A DNA stretch of 64,000 nucleotides from Orychophragmus violaceus (lineage: Eukaryota > Streptophyta > Magnoliopsida > Brassicales > Brassicaceae), in NCBI GenBank assembly GCA_030180135.1, contig CM058230.1, positions 14,571,082 to 14,635,081 on the forward strand, read 5' to 3'. Shown piece after piece: positions 46,289 to 56,850 of the stretch (position 1 is its first letter; every line of letters begins with the position of its first letter). Under the pieces are notes generated by a model. That model had not been told where the DNA came from, made no database searches, and saw only the letters and a program-made list of their open reading frames with translations. The position numbers and the translations under genes are program-made.

Positions 46289-47109
46289 ACTGGAATCATC
46301 TATTCCTTTAATCCCTTTGTAGCTATATCTCAATCTAGCATAAGGCAAGCACTGTGTCATCCTTATTCAACCAGATTACGTTTATCGAATCCCGATTTGT
46401 ACTGATGAAAAACAAACGACTGACAATCACCTCGTTTGAGCGCGGCCACGCATTTCCAGTATCAAATCTTCGATAGGCCCAGAGATATTTAACTCCTGTT
46501 ATATAGGAGGTACAAATCCCATCTTGTTCCATCCATGTCTCTTTTATATCTCATGATCCGCCTAATCAGTGTCTTTATGATCACCAGTTACGGCTGACGT
46601 TTGACAAAGTCAAGACGAAACAATCCATATAAGAGAAGACATGATGAACTCAGGTCTAAGGACTACTCTCTTTAGTCGTAATGAGAAACTCTTATGACAC
46701 TCATATAACATCTTGTAGAGTTCTCATTAACGGGTCAAGTCCGATCATGCGTTCTCTAACACATATCTATGTGATTGACTTTAATACACTTATTAATGAC
46801 TCCATGAAACATGGTCATCAGTCACCTCACATACTAGTCTCACGTGGTTGTTAATGTCCCACGTTAACAACCTCGACCAGGGACCATTATAATTTATGTC
46901 ATTTATTGATTATAGGGTTTCATGATCAAGTCACATACTTGATGGCCTATAAAATGTCATAAATTACTTTGGGACATTATATATATATATATATTTAATT
47001 AACATAATTAAATAATGCTGAAACATTTTCATTAAAATAACATAACTATTATGTCTTTGAAAACATCATGTCATAACTAAAACAAATACAACTCCCACTG
47101 AAATCAAGA
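46289..47109. other. Copia 3' untranslated sequence
   Basis: About 820 bp between the polyprotein stop and the 3' LTR. No open frame of note. A (TA)n run lies at about 46977-46994. Confidence 0.6.
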
Positions 47110-50100
47110 TCATATCTTAAGAAATCTAATGCCTACAGCAGTTGTATGAAACTCATGCTTAGGCCTTGGGAGGGGCTTGGTCAGTGGATCAGCAACATTC
47201 TCATCCGTAGGGACTCTGCTGATCTTCACATCTCCTCTATTCACAATATCACGGATAAGGTGATATCGCCTTTCTATGTGTTTGGACTTCTGGTGTGATC
47301 TAGGTTCCTTTGCTTGCGCAATGGCTCCATTGTTGTCACAATACAAAGCCACTGGCTCAGAAATGCTAGGAATCACACCAAGTTCAGTGATGAACTTCTT
47401 GATCCAAACAGCCTCCTTTGCCGCTTCAGAAGCAGCGAGGTACTCAGCTTCAGTTGTGGAATCTGCTACAGTGTCCTGCTTGGAACTCTTCCAGCTTACT
47501 GCACCGCCATTCAGGCAGAAGATGTAACCAGATTGCGATCGGAAATCATCTTGGTCTGTCTGAAAACTTGCGTCTGTGTAACCACTTACTACCAGCTCAT
47601 CACTTCCTCCATACACCAAGAATTTATCCTTAGTATTTCTCAAATACTTCAGAATATTCTTGACTGCTGTCCAGTGACTTTCACCTGGATCCGATTGGTA
47701 TCTACTCGTCATGCTTAAAGCACAAGCAACATCTGGACGAGTACAGAGCATGGCATACATGATGGATCCCAACGCCGAGGCATAGGGAATCCGACTCATG
47801 CGATCTCGCTCAGCAGGTGTCTCAGGACACTGCTTCTTGCTGAGACTTATGCCATAAGACATTGGTATGAAGCCCTTCTTGGAATCTTGCATTCTGAACC
47901 TGTGTAAGACTTTATCGATATAAGTGTCTTGACACAGTCCAATCAACTTGTTTGATCTATCTCTATAGATTCTTATTCCAAGAATATACGCGGCTTCTCC
48001 CATGTCTTTCATTGAAAAACAACTTCCGAGCCAAGTCTTTACAGACTGTAACAACGGAACGTCATTTCCGAGAAGAAGTATGTCATCTACATACAACACG
48101 AGAAATGCAACTGCGCTCCCACTAGTCTTCTTGTATACACATGGTTCTTCTTCGCTTCTGATGAAATCAAACTTTTTGACTGCTTCATCAAAACGAAGAT
48201 TCCAACTCCGAGATGCTTGCTTCAATCCATAAATGGATCGATGAAGTTTGCATACTTTCCTAGCTGCATTTGGATCGATGAAACCTTCGGGTTGTGTCAT
48301 GTACACATCCTCTTCCAGAATTCCATTAAGGAAAGCTGTTTTCACGTCCATCTGCCAGATCTCATAATCATAATGAGCAGCTGTTGCTAGGAGAATCCGA
48401 ATGGATTTAAGCATGGCGACAGGTGAATAGGTTTCTTCATAGTCAATACCATGAATTTGTTTGAAACCTTTTGCCACTAGCCTTGCTTTATATATCTGAA
48501 TATTTCCATCCACATCAATTTTCTTCTTGAAAATCCATTTACACTCAATGGGTCTTGCACCATCGGGTAAATCAACCAAAGTCCACACTTGGTTCTGTGA
48601 CATGGATCCCATTTCGGATTCAGCGGCTTTCAGCCACTTTGCGGAGTCAGGGCTCATCATTGCTTCTTCGAAATTCGCTGGCTCGTCACAGTCAATGATT
48701 AACAAATCATGACAATTGGTTACGAGAAATCCATATCTCTCGGGTTCGTGACGGATCCTTTCGGATCGGCGAATTTCAGGCTCCACAGGCGCGGGTTCTA
48801 CAACTCTTTGTAGATCCAACTGTTGCTCTTCCTCTACAGGTTGAGCATTTTCCTGCGGTTCTCGAACTTCTTCGAGTTGTACTTTACTCCCACTGTTTCT
48901 TTTGGAAAGAAACTCTCTCTCAAGAAAAACGCAGTTCCGAGCAACAAACACTTTGTTCTCGGATTGGTTGTAAAAGTAGTATGCCTTGGTTTCCTTAGGA
49001 TAACCAACGAAGTAGCACTTGTCTGATTTGGGTTCGAGCTTATCTGTAATTAATCGCTTAACATAAGCTTCACAACCCCAAATCTTCAGGAAAGACACAC
49101 TTGGAACATTTCCAGTCCACATCTCATGTGGTGTCTTTGCAACTGATTTTGACGGAACCCTATTAAGTGTAAACGCAGACGTTTCTAGAGCGTATCCCCA
49201 AAAGGATAATGGAAGAGTTGAGAGACTCATCATTGATCGAACCATATCTAATAAAGTCCGATTCCTCCTCTCGGACACGCCATTCCATTGTGGTGTTCCA
49301 GGAGGAGTGAGTTGTGAAACAATTCCACAATCTCTCAAATGATCACTGAATTCTTGGCTTAAGTATTCTCCTCCACGATCTGATCGAAGAGCCTTAATAC
49401 TTTTGCCAAGTTGATTCTGTACTTCATTTTGGAATTCCTTGAACCTTTCAAAAGATTCCGACTTATGTCTCATTAAATAGACATAGCCATACCTGCTGAA
49501 ATCATCAGTGAAGGTAATGAAGTATCGAAAATTTCCTCTGGCACTTGTGCTCATTGGGCCGCATACATCTGTATGTATAAGGCCCAATAGGTCACTGGCC
49601 CTTTCATTTGGTTTGTTGAAAGGGGCCTTAGTCATTTTTCCAAGTAAACAAGATTCACATTTCTCACATGATTCATAATCAAATGAGCCCAAAAGCCCAT
49701 CACTATGGAGCTTTTGAATCCGTTTCTCGTTTATGTGGCCCAAACGACAATGCCATAGAAAAGTTTGATTCGTGTCATTTGATTTGAATCTCTTGGTGTT
49801 AATGTTATAGATTGGTGCAGTTTGGTTTAAAACATAAAGCCTATTCTCTAATGGGCTGCTACCATAAAGTATATCATTGTAATCAAAAGAACAACATTTA
49901 TTCTTAATTGAAAACTGATATCCTTCCACATCCAAAATAGGAATGGAAATAATATTTCTGCTTATAGCAGGTACATAGTAGCAATTATTAAGCTTTAAAA
50001 CCAAACCAGAAGGTAAAGACAAGTTATATGTTCCTACGGCTAATGCAGCAACTCTTGCTCCATTCCCCACGCGCAGGTCCACTTGTCCCCTTTCCAACTT

Positions 50101-51087
50101 CCTACTGTTGCTTAGGCCCTGCATATTTGTACAAATATGAGCACCACAGCCGGTATCCAATACCCAAGAAGTAGAACCAGAAGTAGTAACATTTACTTCT
50201 ATAACATAAATACCTGAAGATGAAGTCTCGAAAGTCTTCTTCTTCTTCTTCTTCTCTTCCAAGAATTTATTGCAATTTCTCTTCCAATGCCCAGGCTCTT
50301 TACAGTAATGGCACTTATCAGTCTCAGATGGGCCCGGCTTGAGCTTAGGGGCTGGCGCCGGCGTGTCCTGGTTCTCAACCGGGACTGCCTTGCCCTTTCC
50401 CTTACCTTTGCCAAGTTTCTTAAACTTCTTACCCCCTTGTACCATAAGTACATTAGGAGTGCCCTTCTTGATATTTGGCTCAGCTGTTTTGAGCATGCCA
50501 TGCAGCTCAGTCAATGTCTTTGTCAAGTTATTCATGTTATAGTTCATAACAAACTGATCATAACTTGACGGCAGTGACTGCAGAATGATGTCAGTAGCCA
50601 ACTCTTGGCTAATGGGACAATCCAGCTTCCCCAGGTTATCAATATAACCCATCATCTTAATGACATGAGGACTGACTGGACTGTCCTTTGGTAGCTTGCA
50701 TTCAATGAGAGATTTAACCGTCTGGTATCTCTCAGTTCGTGCTTGCTCCTGAAACATACTTTTCAGGCTAGTGATCATCTCCACGGGCGACTCCACGTTC
50801 TCGTATTGTTTCTGCAAATCCGAGTTCATGGTAGCCAACATGAGACAATTCACATCGACCACATCATTAGAATGCTTATCCCAAGCATTCCTTTCTGCAT
50901 GTGGAGCATTGGCTCTCGGTTTTTCAGGGAGAACATTTTCAAGGACATAGTCCCGCTTCTCCTGCTTGAGAACAATTCTCAAGTTCCGATACCATTCGAG
51001 AAAATTCGATCCATTTAACTTGTCCTTCTCAAGGACGGATCGCAGGGAGAAAGAATTATTATGAGTAGTAGTCATAGCTGAGAACAT
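47110..51087 (-). CDS. Copia gag-pol polyprotein, 1325 residues, uninterrupted
   Basis: ATG at 51087 (MFSAMTTTHNNSF). Domains in order: UBN2-type gag (LNGSNFLEWYRNLRIVLKQEKRDYVLE); zinc knuckle CHYCKEPGHWKRNC near residue 260; protease WVLDTGCGAHIC near 310; integrase zinc region HCRLGHINEKR...CESC; and an integrase core with DVCGPM, LRSDRGGEY and WNGVSERRNRT, with 35 residues between the last Asp and Glu as in active enzymes. Then come RT with IYGLKQASRSWN and LYVDDILLLGND, and RNase H with TDASF, TTEAEYLAASEA and CDNNGA. It ends VGIRFLKI. All catalytic residues I can check are present and there is no stop or shift. It makes the particle proteins and enzymes for reverse transcription and integration, so the copy may still be competent. 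Confidence 0.95.
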   Translation of the reverse strand: MFSAMTTTHNNSFSLRSVLEKDKLNGSNFLEWYRNLRIVLKQEKRDYVLENVLPEKPRANAPHAERNAWDKHSNDVVDVNCLMLATMNSDLQKQYENVESPVEMITSLKSMFQEQARTERYQTVKSLIECKLPKDSPVSPHVIKMMGYIDNLGKLDCPISQELATDIILQSLPSSYDQFVMNYNMNNLTKTLTELHGMLKTAEPNIKKGTPNVLMVQGGKKFKKLGKGKGKGKAVPVENQDTPAPAPKLKPGPSETDKCHYCKEPGHWKRNCNKFLEEKKKKKKTFETSSSGIYVIEVNVTTSGSTSWVLDTGCGAHICTNMQGLSNSRKLERGQVDLRVGNGARVAALAVGTYNLSLPSGLVLKLNNCYYVPAISRNIISIPILDVEGYQFSIKNKCCSFDYNDILYGSSPLENRLYVLNQTAPIYNINTKRFKSNDTNQTFLWHCRLGHINEKRIQKLHSDGLLGSFDYESCEKCESCLLGKMTKAPFNKPNERASDLLGLIHTDVCGPMSTSARGNFRYFITFTDDFSRYGYVYLMRHKSESFERFKEFQNEVQNQLGKSIKALRSDRGGEYLSQEFSDHLRDCGIVSQLTPPGTPQWNGVSERRNRTLLDMVRSMMSLSTLPLSFWGYALETSAFTLNRVPSKSVAKTPHEMWTGNVPSVSFLKIWGCEAYVKRLITDKLEPKSDKCYFVGYPKETKAYYFYNQSENKVFVARNCVFLEREFLSKRNSGSKVQLEEVREPQENAQPVEEEQQLDLQRVVEPAPVEPEIRRSERIRHEPERYGFLVTNCHDLLIIDCDEPANFEEAMMSPDSAKWLKAAESEMGSMSQNQVWTLVDLPDGARPIECKWIFKKKIDVDGNIQIYKARLVAKGFKQIHGIDYEETYSPVAMLKSIRILLATAAHYDYEIWQMDVKTAFLNGILEEDVYMTQPEGFIDPNAARKVCKLHRSIYGLKQASRSWNLRFDEAVKKFDFIRSEEEPCVYKKTSGSAVAFLVLYVDDILLLGNDVPLLQSVKTWLGSCFSMKDMGEAAYILGIRIYRDRSNKLIGLCQDTYIDKVLHRFRMQDSKKGFIPMSYGISLSKKQCPETPAERDRMSRIPYASALGSIMYAMLCTRPDVACALSMTSRYQSDPGESHWTAVKNILKYLRNTKDKFLVYGGSDELVVSGYTDASFQTDQDDFRSQSGYIFCLNGGAVSWKSSKQDTVADSTTEAEYLAASEAAKEAVWIKKFITELGVIPSISEPVALYCDNNGAIAQAKEPRSHQKSKHIERRYHLIRDIVNRGDVKISRVPTDENVADPLTKPLPRPKHEFHTTAVGIRFLKI

Positions 51088-52130
51088 AGAAAAGAAAAAG
51101 GTTTAGTTATGATGTTCAAGAAATGAGAAATCTTAACTTTTAAGAAAACTCGCATTATATTCAATCAATGCTTCCTCAGATGAATATAATGATCCAAGAC
51201 CCATATTTTACTAAATTCAAGTGAGCCACTGGCTATCACTCAACTTTAGCTATTTAGGTAAGCAACAACATTGCTAGTTATATCCAATATAACTCTTGGT
51301 TGTGGATCGACATCTTATGTCCAATCCACCTGATGTCTCTGAGCCCAAAACGATTTTGATGGCCCAGTCAAGTAAACCAATCTCTTCAGTCACGTAATTG
51401 TCGATGTCTTGCACTGCAAGTCCATCAACACGATTACCTCTGTCTTACTCATGAAATTGTGGACATCTTGCACTGCAAGTCTATCACACAACTAAATGGG
51501 TCTTGACAGTTGACAAGATTGGAAAGACATCAAGTATCACTTGATATTTGGTTGAGGAACGGAACCATTTAAAACGTTCAGTTTTACTATGTTTTAATTC
51601 TTATAATTAATCCGCGATAACCGATCAATCCAATCGATCCGGTATTGAATACCGGTCAGCGTCGATCGATGCTACATTAGCATCGGTCGATGCCAACCTA
51701 ATCAAACCAATCGCATTTAAACCATTCACAGTGTTCGACCATTATTAACCAAGCTCGATAACCGGTCCAATCCAATTGAACCGATCCAACAATCTCGCGA
51801 GGCTGAGTCGATCGATGCAATACTTGCATCGATCGTCACTAGGCGAAACTAGGTTTATTCGGGTTTTCGCCCTGCATCGATCGTTGCCGGATTGGCAACG
51901 ATCGACACCATGCAAAAAACCCTAAATTTAATTCGTGTTTTCGCTCTGTGTCGATCGATGCCGGATTGGCAACGATCGACACTATGCGAAAAACCTTAAA
52001 ACGTTTTCGAACAAAAACCCTAATCTAGGTTACTTTGATCAAAACGAGTTTTAGCATGCTTGTATCAACTATACACAGATCCAGATTCAACCAATCTAAT
52101 CAACATGCTACAGATTCAATGGAACCCTAA
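51088..52130 (-). promoter_or_regulatory. Long leader of the Copia element
   Basis: About 1 kb between PBS and the polyprotein start. It contains several short repeats (gacatcttgcactgcaagtc twice near 51400 and 51460) and four palindrome pairs between 51659 and 51982. No open frame. This could be an untranslated leader with packaging or translation signals. Confidence 0.55.
51659..51982. repeat. Four palindrome pairs in the Copia leader
   Basis: Starts at 51659/51680, 51805/51826, 51874/51895 and 51948/51969, all 21 bp apart with 7-bp spacers. The third and fourth share the spacer cggattg. In 51948/51969 the outer arms complement each other better than themselves (gtgtcgatcg...cgatcgacac), which fits a hairpin. 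Confidence 0.88.
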
Positions 52131-52144
52131 AGCTCTGATACCAC
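52131..52144 (-). other. Primer binding site of the Copia element
   Basis: The complement reads gtggtatcagagct directly inside the 5' LTR, matching initiator tRNA-Met. Confidence 0.85.
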
Positions 52145-52812
52145 TGAAGGAATTTCTAGCAATTCTAATCAGGATTAGCAACCCTAGTCTGAATTCCGAG
52201 CCTATGATCTAAGGTTCATGTAATTGAATCTATCAGATCTCGAGATTTACCTGATGATTATGCAGCGGAAGTGATTGCAGATAATCGAGATCACGAAGCG
52301 CCTCAAATGCTGCGCCTCTACTGGTATCCACACGCACACAAACTGGACTACATGGATGCTAGTGCCTTACAGAGATCCAATCTCCAGAGAGGTTTATTTC
52401 TGTGTTCTGGTGGCTGTGTATTAGCTTAGGGACTAGTTTAGGTCGACCATATATCTTATATATGTCGGCTTAAACCACAACGGAATTAACCAACGATTAA
52501 ACCGAATTAATCTGATTAATCCGTGAGTGCATCGATCGATGCACTCTCTGCAACGATCGATGCTTCCCCAGAACATTGATATCGAATGCATATCACATAT
52601 GCATTTACTGGATCATTACATTAATGATCAACCTCGTCTTTAACGCCCAGTTTGCTTAGGTGTGTGACCCTGTAGGATCATATAACACTAGCAATGAGTT
52701 CTAAACTCATTGATCATAAGTGGCTTCTAGCATAGTGTTATGTGATTGTCTCATCTCGACTATACGACTTTCACTTAGAGCATGTACAATAGATTTCAGG
52801 ACATTCCCAACA
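52145..52812 (-). repeat. 5' LTR of the Copia element (right side)
   Basis: 668 bp, about 6 substitutions from the left copy, followed by TSD gagat. Confidence 0.94.
52529..52563. repeat. Paired palindrome in the Copia right LTR
   Basis: gcatcgatcgatgc and gcaacgatcgatgc, identical to the left LTR pair. Confidence 0.85.
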
Positions 52813-52817
52813 GAGAT

Positions 52818-54908
52818 AACAACCCGTACAATGCTGCTGGGCAAAGGGTTGATGCTGAAGGGAATGTCATCCCTGATCCTCCTGAGCAACAGCAACAGGA
52901 GCAGAACCAGGGTCAAGGACAGGCCCAAGGTAGACAGTTGGTTGTCCATGAGAGGACTTTAGCTGACTACAACAGACCGGATGAGTTTCATAGAAACCGG
53001 TCAGCTTTAGTGCTTCCTGCTTTTGAGAGGAATGATTTTGAGGTCAAAACCATCTACTACTCGATGATAAGACAGAATGCATTTCATGGACATCCAACAG
53101 AGCAGCCTATGGACCACATTGATTCGTTTGAGGACATAATAAATGGCATGAAGTATGATGGAGTTTGCCAGGATTATCTGTTTCTTAAGCTCTTTCCTTA
53201 CAGTCTCGCTGGAGACGCTGCTGCATGGCTGAAGCAACTGCCACCTGGACAGTTTACCACTTGGGCAGCACTGAAAAGTGAGTTCCTGAGACATTTCTAT
53301 GATGATGCGCGTTCAGACCAGTCTAGATAGGACATACTCACATTTTCCCAAGGAGCTGTGGAGCCTTTGAAAGCTGCCTGAATGAGATTTAAGAAGTACC
53401 AGCGTGACTGCCCACACCATAGATTCACTGAAGTGCAGTTACTTGGTATCTTCTTCAGAGGAATAGATCTGCCATATCAGTTTGCACTGGATAATTCCAG
53501 TAATGCTAACTTCAACACCAGGACTCCTACACAGGCTAAGCAGTTGATTGAGAACCTAGTTGGCAGCAACAGTTGCAAGACTATGGATGAGAGGAGGAAG
53601 AAATCTGGTGGAAGTGTAGAGAATACAGAGATGACTGAATTGAGATCTAGGATGGACACAATCTACAACCTCCTGACTAATAAGAAGGCTGTCCATTTTG
53701 CTCAAGATGTTGAGGTAATTCAGACTGAGGAGGACACTCAGGAAGAAGATGTGAATTACATTGGAGGATCTGGTTTCCAAGGTAACAGATTTGGTAATCA
53801 GCAGGGTAACAGATTCTTCAACCAAGGACAAAAGAGTGCCTTCACAGGCAATCAAAACTCTTTTGGGCAGACTAGTGGTTTTCAGAAGCCCTTTGGACAA
53901 GGTGCTCAGAGAACCTATGGATCTTCATCTTATCAGACTCCTCCTGCACCTACAGCTTATGAGAGTAGAGTTGAATCAATGTTTGAACAGCTTATGGAGA
54001 GTCAGAATAAGAATGCTGCAGACACCAACGAGAAGATGGAAACAATCTACAAGGAGTTGAATGGGAAGTTTGAATATCTGAGCACACACATGAAGGAACT
54101 TGACGCTAGAGTTGCAAGGACTGTTGGGCATGCTCAAAGAGAGGATGGATATCTTCCAGGACTGACTGATGTTAATCCCAAGTACCAATGCAATGCAGTG
54201 ACATTGAGAAGTGGTAAGGAGCTGTCATCTGGCCAGAAAAAGCAGCTAAGTGTAGAAGAGCTCGTGGAAATTGACGAGTTGGAAGATGAGATCCGCGACA
54301 TTCGCAATGCGTCGATCGATGCAACCACGCAACGATCGATGCAGAGCGAAATCAGGGAACCAGAAGTCGTAGCACAGTCGCCTAGCATCGATCGATGCGA
54401 CAGGAGCAACGATCGACACAAGGTGACTGCAGAGAGTTCGAAACCAGGAAAACCAAAACAGTCGACCGAGAGGGTATACAAGCCTAAGGTACCTTATCCC
54501 AAGAATCCCAGAAAGACTAAGAATGATAGGCACTATGCAAAATGTAAGGAGTTCATAAAAAAGGTGAAAGTAGAAGTGCCTTTGTTAGACTCAATTGAAA
54601 CTTCTCCTATGATGAAAAGATGCCTTAAGGATGCGATTTCTGGAAAATGGTCTGATGAGGAAAGTATAATGATGCTCAATGAGGTATGCAGTGCAGTGAT
54701 TCAAGGCAGAATTCCCGAGAAGTTAAAGGACCCGGGAAGCTTCGTGTTAGACTGTGCTATCTACAAATAGAGATTCGAAAGGTCTCTATGTGATCTTGGT
54801 TCAAGTGTGAATCTTATGCCCCTCTCAGTGGCTAAAAGGCTCGGAATGACAGACTTTATACCCACTAGGATATCACTGGTTCTGGCAGATAGATCAATCA
54901 GGATTCCC
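52818..54908 (+). pseudogene. Athila-B gag continuation and protease start, three stops
   Basis: The same frame as the N-terminal piece. Capsid-like text LVLPAFERNDFEVKTIYYSM and FPYSLAGDAAAWLKQLP is followed by stops at 53328 and 53379 (the latter probably TGG to TGA). It continues with the Gln/Gly/Phe-rich tract (GNRFGNQQGNRFFNQGQ, about 53770-53830) and a coiled region. A linker carrying palindrome pairs follows, then KDPGSFVLDCAIYK and a stop at 54768. The protease motif RSLCDLGSSVNLMPLSV follows at 54780-54830. A further stop at 54909 separates it from the RT frame. When intact it would form the virus-like particle and process it. Confidence 0.85.
54309..54419. repeat. Two palindrome pairs in Athila-B gag coding sequence
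   Basis: 54309/54329 (spacer 6) and 54385/54406 (spacer 7). In the first pair the two sites are read in different frames (ASIDA versus QRSMQ). In the second they share a frame (SIDRC, NDRH). Confidence 0.86.
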
Positions 54909-54911
54909 TAA

Positions 54912-56850
54912 GGAGTAATAGAGGATGTGCCTATAATGGTTGGCAAGTGTGTGATCCCTACTGATTTTGTGGTTCTACAATATGGACAAGAGCCAAAAGA
55001 TCCATTGATTCTGGGTAGGTCTTTCTTAGCTACAGCTGGTGCAATGATTGACTGTCAGGGAGGTAAGATAGTTCTGAATGTGGGTGATCTGAAGATGAGT
55101 TTCGATATGAACAAGCTGGTAAAGAGACCAACCATCGACGGGCAGACCTTCTATGTGGACACATTGGGTGATTTGGCTGCCGAGTACTTTTACCAATCAC
55201 AGGCTGAAGACCCACTAGAAATGGCTCTACTGAGCTCTATACTGGAGTTGGAGTACCTGCAGGACGAGCCAGCAATGTGCTATACGAGGATGATGGATTC
55301 TGTTGAGGTTGCAATGCAGGTAAAAGTGTCTGACGGGACCGTGCAACGATCGACACTACCTAAGCATCGATCGTTGCAAGTCGACAGAGACTGGGCAGAG
55401 GAAAAAGCTCCGAAAATAGAGCTGAAACAACTCCCATCCGGGCTAAGGTACGCATTTCTTGGACCCAATTCAACTTATCCAGTGATTGTTAACGCTTGTC
55501 TGAACAACGCAGAGCTCACTTTACTGCTAAGCAAGCTGCGCAAGCATCGCAAGGCTCTTGGCTATTCTCTTGATGATATTTCAGGTATTTCACCGGAGCT
55601 GTGCATGCATCGCATACATCTTGAAGATGAGTCTAAGACATCTGTTGAGCATCAGAGAAGGCTTAATCCTAATCTGCAGGAAGTGGTTAAGAAGGAGATT
55701 ATGAAACTCCTTGATGCTAGGATTATTTATCCTATCTCTGACAGTGATTGGGTGAGTCCAGTCCATGTAGTGCCTAAGAAGGGTGGGGTTACAGTTGTGA
55801 AGAATGAGAAGAACGAACTGATACCTACTAGGACTGTGACAAGACACAGGATGTGTATAGATTACAGGAAACTGAATGCTGCTACCAGGAAAGATCATTT
55901 TCCCTTGCCTTTTATTGATCAGATGCTTGAGAGGTTAGCAAATCATCCTTACTATTGCTTCCTCGATGGGTACTCAGGTTTCTTTCAGATTCCTATCCAT
56001 CCAGAGGATCAGGGAAAGACCACTTTTACTTGTCCATATGGGACATTTGCTTACCGTAGGATGCCTTTTGGACTCTGCAATGCACCAGCCACTTTCCAGA
56101 GATGCATGATGCCCAAATTCACAGATATGATTGAGGACTTTATGGAGGTATTCATGGATGATTTCTCAGTATATGGACCCTCCTATAATGAATGCTTAGA
56201 TAATCTGTGTAAGGTTCTGAAAAGATGTGAAGAGAAGCACTTAGTTCTTAACTGGGAGAAGTGTCATTTCATGGTCAGAGATGGCATTGTACTTGGACAT
56301 AAAGTGTCCGAAGCAGGAATAGAGGTGGACCGCGCTAAAATCGAGGTGATGACAAGCCTTAAGGCACCTGATTCTGTGAGATCTATTAGAAGCTTTCTTG
56401 GACATGCTGGCTTCTATAGACGGTTCATCAAGGATTTTAGTAAGATTGCTAGGCCACTAACTGCTTTGCTGTGTAAAGACACCAAATTTGAGTTCACTGC
56501 AGATTGTCAAACTGCATTTGAACAGATCAAGCAGGCATTAGTGAGTGCTCCCATAGTTCAGCCACTGGATTGGGATCTGCCTTTTGAGGTTATGTGTGAT
56601 GCAAGTGATTATGCTGTAGGAGTTGTTCTTGGGCAGAAAAAGGATAGAAAGCTTCATGCCATATATTATGCCAGTAGGACACTGTATGATGCACAAAGAA
56701 ACTATGCCACTACGGAGAAGGAGTTGTTGGCAGTTGTCTTTGCATTTGAGAAATTTCGCCCCTATCTTGTTGGCTCAAAAGTGATTGTGCACACTGATCA
56801 TTCAGCCCTGAAGTATCTAATGCAGAAAAAGATGCTAAGCCAAGATTGTT
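54912..56850 (+). pseudogene. Athila-B protease end, reverse transcriptase and RNase H
   Basis: Open from 54912 to a TGA at 56850. It begins with LILGRSFLATAGAMIDC of the protease. The RT runs from about 55640 (NLQEVVKKEIMKLLDARII) through CFLDGYSGFFQIPIHPEDQ and RMPFGLCNAPATFQR to the catalytic VFMDDFSVYG near 56155. RNase H follows with VMCDASDYAVGVVLG, TTEKELLAVV and HTDHSALKYL. The frame is lost by a single-base deletion in the aaaaag run near 56826-56832. Catalytic residues are present, so decay is recent. Confidence 0.9.
55343..55377. repeat. Paired palindrome between Athila-B protease and RT
   Basis: gcaacgatcgacac and gcatcgatcgttgc with a 7-bp spacer. The outer arms of the two sites (gcaa and ttgc) complement each other exactly. 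Confidence 0.86.

Larger units (their letters stand above)
45592..52812 (-). mobile_element. Ty1/Copia LTR retrotransposon, full length and apparently intact
   Basis: A 7.2-kb element in minus orientation with LTRs 45592-46275 and 52145-52812 and a perfect TSD gagat (45587-45591 and 52813-52817). On the minus strand the PBS tggtatcagagc (initiator Met type) follows the right-hand 5' LTR. The purine tract caagtgggagat precedes the left-hand 3' LTR. The LTRs show about 6 substitutions and a 16-bp indel. A single open polyprotein of 1325 codons is preceded by a leader of about 1 kb with four palindrome pairs. It is inserted in gag of Athila-B and so is younger than it. Confidence 0.95.
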
